Of a stretch of DNA of 64,000 nucleotides, positions 56,791 to 64,000 are shown in pieces. Where the stretch lies: positions 48,205,600-48,269,599 of the forward strand of contig NC_082702.1 of the NCBI RefSeq assembly GCF_949987515.2, read 5' to 3'. A model generated the notes under the pieces. The model saw nothing but the letters and a program-made list of their open reading frames with translations. It was not told the DNA's origin and did not search any database. Numbering within the stretch: the stretch's first letter is position 1; each line of letters begins with the position of its first letter. The stretch is from Delphinus delphis. Lineage: Eukaryota > Chordata > Mammalia > Artiodactyla > Delphinidae. Both the position numbers and the translations under genes were made by a program.

Positions 56791-58890
56791 CCCGCTCTGT
56801 ACGACTGCTTTAGTGCTTTTTAAGAAACTTAGATATATAGACCAAGAGGGCCTTAATGTTACCCTCAGCTTCTCCAAACTCTGCACAGGATTCTCTTGAC
56901 TCTAGGCACCAGACCTCCCTTTTCTAGAACGTGTATGTTAGAAAACTGGTACAATTTTTTTTTCCCTGCCCCTTTGAGATATAAATCTCTTTAAAAGCCT
57001 CTTCGCAGTTTTACAGCCCAGCTCTTAGAATGTAAAGGGAGATAGCGTCCCTACACTCCCCAGTTCCTGTGAGATTGTAAGAGCCCAGTTTTGATATGTG
57101 CTTTGTTCTTAGTTAGAAAACAACCTCCTGTCCCAAAGATAAGAGAGAGTATACTTTTCCTCCGGGGTAACTCCATCCAACAAACACACATCGCCTGTGC
57201 GCTCCCTCTCACCCAGCCCTTATCAACCCTCCTGCCCTTGGCTTCAGTGGACTTGAGCTCAGACTGAGTTCTAGTCACCGCTTGCAGCGACTTGAGATGC
57301 ACGAGAACTACAAAGGAGACCGTTTAAACATTCACCCTCTGTAGATCTGAATTGAGGTTCAGAACGTCCTAATTTTCAAGAGCGTATAAAGAATTTTACA
57401 TGGCTGATGAGTGTGTAAATTGGCACAATCCCTTGAGAAAGATATGTCAGTATCCGCTAAACCTGAACGCTGGAATACCCCTGATCCAGCAAATCCGCTT
57501 CTAGGTAAACACCTGATAAAAGTGGCCACTGTCAGGAAAAACTGTGAGACATTTTGAAATGCACACCCGCCTGCACAAATGATTACTGGGTTTCTGTCTA
57601 GCTTCCCCTTCCAGGTTTTCTAATTCAGTATTTTTGAGCTACTTATAACTCTGTAGGTAGTAGGAAATATATAGTACCATAAATTATTCTTCTAGAGGAA
57701 TGCTAATGAATTTAATCTCGAGGAATGCAATTGATTATTGTGCCACAAATGTTGATTAGTTTAGCATTTACTTGTAAATTCATTTCAGCATTCCTGATTG
57801 CCTTTATGTGGGTGTTCGAATTCTCCTTTGAACCAATGGAACATTTTGCTGACTTGCTAATTAATTTGTGAGGTATATAAACATCGGTGGCCTGTGTTTT
57901 CATATTTGTATAAAAATTATGATTTTGCCTTTTTTAAAAAATGTATTATTAACCGCCACCCAAAACAAGGGCTAAATAATTCATGGAAGAATTATTTGTT
58001 AGTATGCCTGGGTAAGAAAGGGTTAACAGTGGGTCTGTAACTGTTTACTCCTGCTCTGGGGGGACAACTCAGGCAGTTTTGTCCTCCTTTAAACATACTG
58101 ATGGAATTTACTGGCTGGAAGATAAATGAGGGTCTTCTGGGACTGCCGTACACCGATTTCTTACCTAGGAAATCCTTTCAGTATGCTGCACGTGCTGTGT
58201 CTGGAGTGTACATTGTAAATAAACCTCTAGTAAGATGTGCAGGGGATGAGGGCTATCACGGCATCCCTCTGAACCCAAAAGGCATCTCGGTATAGAAAAC
58301 ACGGTGAGCTACGGGGCTGCATCTAGAAAGAGACAAAGTACTGATTACTGTTTTACAATGTCAGAGCATTTTATAAAAATTCTGCTGGACTCTCACCTGA
58401 AACGCTTGGAGGTGTAACTCTGTGATCACAGTATATTTGATTAACAACCCACAACCGATAAATGTGCAAGCAGTTTACAGCTCAATAAAGTTAGAGGTAA
58501 ACCACAAAATATTGATAATGTAATTTATTGGCCTTTAGACAGCCAGTCTTATACATAATTTAGCAATCTTAGACATATTTAGACATTTCTTTCGTGACTA
58601 ACAAAACAATCTCCCTGTTTCTCAATTGCTTTTTTTTAAACATAATATTTGTCTGTTTATTCAAGGTTTCTTTTCTCATATTTCATCAAAGTTAAGAAAG
58701 TAACATTGTACTATTATTTTACTTACCACTAAAAAAGAAAATAAGACGTATTTTGATTTCAGAGATATTAAAGTACATTTATAATAAGTGAAATATGGTA
58801 TATCACTCAATTTTTTCAAAGTTTTATCCATATCATTACTATATATATTACATTTTATTCCTATAATGGGATCTTTACATGATGGTAATT
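56791..58890. other. Mostly unique DNA with one old L1 scrap
   Basis: At about 57415-57530, 'GAAAGATATGTCAGTATCCGC' and 'CCCTGATCCAGCAAATCCGCTTCTAGG' match an old L1 ORF2 tail on the plus strand. No gene seen elsewhere. Confidence 0.45.
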
Positions 58891-58891
58891 T

Positions 58892-61555
58892 CTTTTTTTA
58901 ATTGTACTATAGTTGATGTATATATAATATTAGTTTCAGGTGTACAACAGTGATTCAAAATTTTTACAGATTATACTCCATTTAAAGTTACTATAAAATA
59001 TCTATATTCCCTGTGCTGTGCAATGTATCCTTGTAAGTGATTTATTTTATACATAGTAGTTTGTACCTCTTAAGCCCCTAATCCTATCTTGGCCCTTCTC
59101 TACTACTCTCTCCCCCCTGGAAACCACTAGTTTGTTCTCTATATCTGTAAGTCTGTTTCTATTTTGTTATTTTCAGATTCCACATATAAGCGATAACAGA
59201 AGTATTTGTCTTTCTCTGTCTGACTTATTTCACTAAGCATAATACACTCCTGGTCCAGCCATGTTATTGCAAATGGTAGAATTTTATTCTTTTTCTAGGC
59301 TAAGTGATATGCACACACACACAGACACACACACACACAAACACCACCTCTTCTTTATCCATTCATCTGTTAATGGACACTTAGCTTGCTTCCATATCTT
59401 GGTAATTGTAAATAAAACTTCTGCACACATTGGGATGCATGTATCTTTTCAAATTACTGTTTTTTTTTTTTTTTTTTCTGGATATATACCCAGGAGTGGA
59501 ATTGCTGGATCATATGGTAGTTCTATTTGTAGTTTTTTGAGGAACCTTCATATTGTTTTCCATATCGGCTACACCAACTTACATTCCCCCCAACAGTGTA
59601 CAAGGGTTCCCTTTCCCCACACCCTCTCTTTTATTATTTGTAGACTTTTTGATGATAGCCATCCTGACAGGTGAGAGGTGATACCTCGTGGTTTTCGTGG
59701 TTTTGAGTCACATTTCTCTAATATTAGCAATTTGTGCATCTTTTCATGTGCCTGTTAGCCAACTGTATGTCTTCTTTGGAAAAATGTCTACCCAGGTCTT
59801 CTGCCCATTTTTTAACTGAGTCCAAAAAAATATGGCCACGATTTATGTCAGAGTGTTCTGTCTATATTTTCCTCTATATTTATGTCATAGTGTTCTGTCT
59901 ATATTTATAGTATCTGCTCTTACATTTAGGTCTTTAATCCATTTTGAGTTTATTTTTATATATCGTATTGGAGAACATTCTAATTTCATTCTTTTACATG
60001 TAGCTGTCCAGTTTTCCCAGCACCACTTATTAAAGAGATTGTCTTTTCTCCACTGTATATTCTTGCCTCCTTTGTCATAGATTAATTGACCATAGGTGTG
60101 TGGGTTTATTTCTGGGCTTTCTATCCTGTTCCATTGATGTATGTGTCTGTTTTTGTGCCAGTACCATACAGCTGTGATTACTGTAGGTTTGTACTATAGT
60201 CTGAAGTCAAGGAAACTGATTCTTCCAGCTCCGTTCTTCTTTCTCACAATTGCTTTGGCTATTTGGGGTCTTTTGTGTCTCCATACAAATTTTTAAGATT
60301 TCTTGATCTAGTTCTGTGAAAAATTGCCATTGGTAATTTGATAGAGATTGCACTGAATCTGTAGATTGCTTTGGGTAGTAGAGTCATTTTCACAATGTTG
60401 ATTCTTCCAATCCAAGAACAAGGTGTAGGTCTCCATCTGTTTGTGTCATCTTAGATTTCTTTCATCAGTGTCTTATAGTTTTCTGAGTACAGGTCTTTTG
60501 CCTCCTTATGTAGGTTTATTCCTAGGTATTTTATTCTTTTTGATGTGATGGTAAATGGGATTGTTTCCTTAATTTCTTTCTGATCTTTCATTGCTAGTAT
60601 GTAGAAATGCAACAGATTTTTGTGCATTAATTTTGTATCCTGCTACTTTACCAAATTCATTGATGAGCTCTAGTAGTTTTCTGGTAGCATCTTTAGGATT
60701 CTCTATGTATAGTTTCATGTCATCTGCAAACAGTGACAGTTTTACTGCTTCTTTTCCAATTTGGATTCCTTTTATTCTTTCTTCTTCTCTGATTGCTGTA
60801 GCTAGGACTTCCAAAACTATGTTGAATAAAAGTGGCAAGAGTGAGCATCCTTGTCTTGTTCCTGATCTTAGAGGGAATGCTTTGAACTTTTCACCACTGA
60901 CCATGATTTTAACTGTAGGTTTGTAACATATGGCCTTTATTATGTTGAGGTGTGTTCCCTCGATGTCCACTTTCTAGAGAGTTTTTATCAAAAATGGATG
61001 TTGAATTTTGTCAAAAGCTTTTTCTGCATCTACTGAGATGATCGTATGGTTTTCACTCTTCAGTTTGTTAATGTGGTGTATCACATTGATTGGTTTGTGG
61101 ATACTGAAAAATCCTTGCATCCCTGGGATAAATCCCATTTGATCATACTGTTGGATTCAGTTTGCTAGTATTTTGTTGAGGATTTTTGCCTCTATGTTCA
61201 TCAGTGATACTGACCTGTAATTTTCTTTTTTGTGATATCTTTGGTGTTGGTAGCAGGGTCCTGGTGGCCTCACTGAATGAGTTCGAAAGTGTTCCTTCCT
61301 CTGAAATTTTTGGGAAGAATTTCAGAAGGCTAGGTGTTAACTTTTCTCTAAATGTTTGTTAGAATTCACCTGTGAAGCTGCCTGGTCCTGGACTTCTGTT
61401 TGTTGGGAGTTTTTAAACTACTGATCCAATTTCAGTACCAGCAATTGGTCTATTCATATTTTCTATTTCTTCCTGGTTCAGTCTTGGGAGGTTGTACCTT
61501 TCTAAGAATTTGTCCATTTCTTCTGGGTTGTCCATTTTATCGCCATATAGTTGCT
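58892..61555 (-). mobile_element. L1, 5'-truncated in ORF2
   Basis: The plus strand runs from AATTGTACTATAGTTGATGT (3' UTR) through ORF2 to GCCATATAGTTGCTC. A deletion joins TTTTTTAACTGAG to TCCAAAAAAATATGG near 59820, removing a piece of the ORF2 C-terminal region. A CA-rich microsatellite sits at 59311-59346. Target-site duplication not identified. Confidence 0.92.
60569..60970 (-). pseudogene. L1 ORF2 reverse transcriptase core
   Basis: A 133-codon frame with [20 protein letters not shown] and [15 protein letters not shown], the intact FADD catalytic motif, then [19 protein letters not shown]. The frame ends at breaks on both sides. Confidence 0.93.
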
Positions 61556-61739
61556 CAAAAACTTTTATTCTAAATTGATCTAAGGAAATAAAAATTTGTT
61601 CAAAATACTGATAGCAACAACATACTTGATTATGTATTCTTATATACGTATATCCTCATGTATATGAATGAAATGAATGCCAGCAATAACACAAAGGAAA
61701 GGGAGAAAGAATTAGGATTATTTTGTCATTATAAGGTAC

Positions 61740-63125
61740 TCGCACTACTCATGAAGTTCATAGTGTTATTTGAACGTGGAATTGGATTTTTGTAAATGTA
61801 TATTGGAAGCTCTAGGGCAACCTCTAAAAAAATAAAAAGTAGTATAACTGAGAAAATGGAATTATATAAAATGCTCAGTTGAAACCATATAAAAAGGAAA
61901 AAGGATGGAAGCCAAAAATAGGAACACAGTACAGGACAACAAATAGAAAACAATAACAAATATGGTAGAGGTTATCCAACTATCTCATAATCACTTTAAA
62001 TGTCAACGGTCTAAATACATTCAAGAGACACATTGTCAAAGTGGATCAAAAAACAAGACTCAACTATATGTTGTCTGTAACCTGTTTTAAATATACATTA
62101 GATTAGATATAGATTAAAAGTAAATGAATGGAGAAAGATATATCATAAGAATCAAAAGAAAGCAGGAATAATTATATTAATTTCAGAGTAGACTTTAAAG
62201 CAAGGAAAGTGATCAGGGATGAAGAGTGGCATTCCATGATAAAGAAGACATAACAATCCTTAATGTTTATGTGCCCACAACAGAAAATCAAACTACATGA
62301 GGCAAAAACTGATAGAACTACAAGGAGCAATAGATGAATCCACTGTTAGAGGTGGAGACTTCAGCATCCCTGTAGCAGAAATGGACAGATCCAGCAGGCA
62401 GAAAATTAATAAGGACATACTAAACTCAACACACCATCAATCAAATGGATATAATGTAGCCTACAGACAGCTTCATCCATCAACAGTAGACATCACATTC
62501 TTCTCGAGCTCACAGCAGCATTCACAAGACAGACCACATTCTGGGCCATAACACTCCTTAACAACTTTGAAAGAAGCCATACAATGTCTGCTCTCTGACT
62601 ATGATGGAATTAAACTAGGAATCAGTAACAGATAGACAGCTGAAAAAATCTCCAAACACTTGGAGATTAAAAAAGATACTTCTCGGGCTTCCCTGGTGGC
62701 ACAGTGTTTAAGAATCTGCCTGCCAATGCAGGGGACACAGGTTCGAGCCCTGGTCAGGGAAGATCCCACATGCTGCGGAGCAACTAAGCCCGTGCACAAC
62801 TACTGACCCTGCATGCCACAACTACTGAAGCCCGCGCCTGGAGCCTGTGCTCCGCAACGAGAAGCCATTGCAATGAGAAGCCCGTGCCCCGCAAGGAAGA
62901 GTAGCCCCTGCTCTCTGCAACTAGAGAAAGCCCACGCCCAGCAACGAAGACCCAGTGCAGCCAAAAATAAAATTTAAAAATGTATTAAAAAAAAAAGACG
63001 ATACTTCTACATGGGTCAAAGTAGAAATCACAAGAGAAATTAAAATTGAACTAAATGAAAAAGAAAATACAACTTATAAAAATGTGTGGGATGCAGTGAT
63101 AGCAGTGCTTAGAGGGAATTTGGGT
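61740..63125 (+). repeat. Ancient L1 ORF2 (endonuclease and start of RT), split by a SINE
   Basis: 'GACATAACAATCCTTAATGTTTATG', 'AACTGATAGAACTACAAGGAG', 'GAAATGGACAGATCCAGCAGGCAG', 'GACCACATTCTGGGCCATAA' and, after the SINE, 'ATGGGTCAAAGTAGAAATCAC', 'GTGTGGGATGCAGTGATAGC' are old L1M ORF2. The frame is riddled with stops. Confidence 0.7.
62684..62999 (+). repeat. CHR-type SINE, long form, in ancient L1
   Basis: Head CGGGCTTCCCTGGTGGCACA, B-box GGTTCGAGCCC, CACAACTACTGA units and an A-rich tail. GATACTTCT (62675-62683) and GATACTTCT (63000-63008) are a perfect core target-site duplication. Confidence 0.95.
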
Positions 63126-63490
63126 CTTTCTATTCATAGGGCAGCAGCCATACCTGCAGTTGTTCTTCTGCCAGATCCTCTTTCAGTTCCTCTGATTTGG
63201 GGGCTCGAAGCCTGTTTAGCTCAGAGGGCACCAGCTTCTCCTGAAAGACACCCGCATCATCAAGGCTGAAGACAATGCAAACATACGCAGGTTCCAATCT
63301 AGTCTCATAGGTTCCAGCTCATGTTTGTGGGTTCCATTTTGTCCATCATCACCCCATCTTACGTTCAGCTTCCCTCTTTAACTCCCTGCCCTGTTGACTT
63401 AACATCTAGCATCAGATACAAAGACAACAGCCTTTTAAAGACACTGCTTGACCAGCTCCCACAACTGCATAAGGTCAAATTCCTATGACT
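63126..63490. other. Unassigned segment inside an ancient L1
   Basis: Old L1 ORF2 text stops here and resumes about 365 bases later at the RT region, so this stretch replaces about 1.5 kb of ORF2. 'TAGCATCAGATACAAAGACAACAGCC' and 'GACCAGCTCCCACAACTGCATAAGG' suggest another old repeat, but I cannot name it. Confidence 0.3.
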
Positions 63491-63870
63491 GATGGATAGA
63501 TAACCTAGAGATTAAGTTCATGCTTAATGATGAATGACTGGCTATTTCCTTCTAACTTCAGGAACAATACAAGATGTTCATTCTTATCATTTCTATTCAG
63601 TGTTATTCTGGAGCTTCTAGCCAAGGAACTAATGGCTAGATAAAGAAATAAAATGCATACTGTTAAAAATGAAGAAATAAAATTGTCTTTACACACGGTA
63701 TGATCATCTATGTAGAACTTTCTAAAGAATTTTCATAAAAAGCTACTGAAAAAAAGTGAGTTTAGCAAGTATACAGGATGTAAACCCAACAGGAAAGAGT
63801 ACATTAAGTATACATGACTACTCTTTTGAACTCTAGAAAAGAGAGATCTAATATGTCCTGACAGCAGATT
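63491..63870 (+). repeat. Ancient L1 ORF2 RT fragment
   Basis: 'TTATTCTGGAGCTTCTAGCCAAGG', 'AATAAAATTGTCTTTACACAC' and 'GATCATCTATGTAGAACTTTC' followed by 'GTGAGTTTAGCAAG' match old L1 RT around the catalytic motif, which is destroyed here. Confidence 0.6.
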
Positions 63871-64000
63871 AGTGGTATTTGGAAAGGGTCTCAAGGGAAC
63901 CTCTTGAGGTGACGAAATGTTCTGTATCTTGAGATGTTGGTACTTATATTAGTGTATACATATTTTAATTCATGAAAATCTGTACTTGAAAGGGATGTAT

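Noticed and set aside
91..64000. Possible CRISPR array from the many spaced GT/CA and GAAT repeats
   Set aside because: The repeats are simple microsatellites or SINE tails without constant spacers, and the genome is mammalian.

Overview
This is non-coding mammalian nuclear DNA, almost certainly from a cetacean. The base is an AT-rich, CpG-poor sequence packed with interspersed repeats. The diagnostic elements are thirteen tRNA-derived SINEs of the CHR type, with heads of the 'TTCCCTGGTGGCGCAGTGGTT' kind and GGTTCGA-like B boxes. Most belong to the GC-rich short form whose tail reads toward 'GAGAGGCCC..GCGTAC', abundant in whales and dolphins. I saw no BovB, pig PRE-1 or primate Alu. Order-level placement is inference from SINE type; a toothed whale is the most likely source.

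I found no exon, host gene, RNA gene, CRISPR array or bacterial-style operon that I can defend. Nearly all long reading frames are pieces of LINE-1 ORF2/ORF1, antisense frames across SINEs, or chance frames. One 88-codon frame at 10.85 kb is unexplained.

Layout. 0-9.4 kb: an old L1 5' region (1.15-2.1 kb), a SINE, an L1 3' end, and a hAT-type element split by a Tigger-type element (5.44-5.92 kb). 9.4-10.5 kb: a three-layer nest, MIR split by an LTR-like repeat, itself split by an L1 3' end. 11.4-17.5 kb: ancient L1 3' pieces and three SINEs. 17.5-22.3 kb: minus-strand remains of an ERV-L-like endogenous retrovirus (protease- and RT-like segments, heavily broken), interrupted by a hAT fragment and by a SINE/L1 pair. 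23-27 kb: an old LTR carrying a SINE, then mostly unique DNA. 27.07-34.29 kb: an essentially full-length minus-strand L1 with 5' UTR, ORF1 and ORF2 and target-site duplications; it contains one SINE in its 3' UTR and a Tigger-type element in its 5' half, which in turn contains another SINE. 34-41 kb: unique DNA with an L1 3' end, an LTR-like repeat and two SINEs. 40.9-50.4 kb: an ancient L1 broken by two younger minus-strand L1s. 50.4-52.7 kb: old LINE 3' material with a SINE and an L1 insertion. 53-58.9 kb: mostly unique DNA with two LTR-like repeats. 58.9-61.56 kb: another truncated L1. 61.7-63.9 kb: an ancient plus-strand L1 with a SINE.

The window is best read as a stratigraphic record of transposition rather than as a set of cooperating genes. 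The order is MIR and L1M first, then MaLR/hAT/Tigger, then artiodactyl-type L1, then CHR SINEs. It can be read directly from who interrupts whom and from the target-site duplications. I did not find a previously undescribed biological system. Family names for the oldest repeats are from memory of consensus sequences and need a RepeatMasker run.
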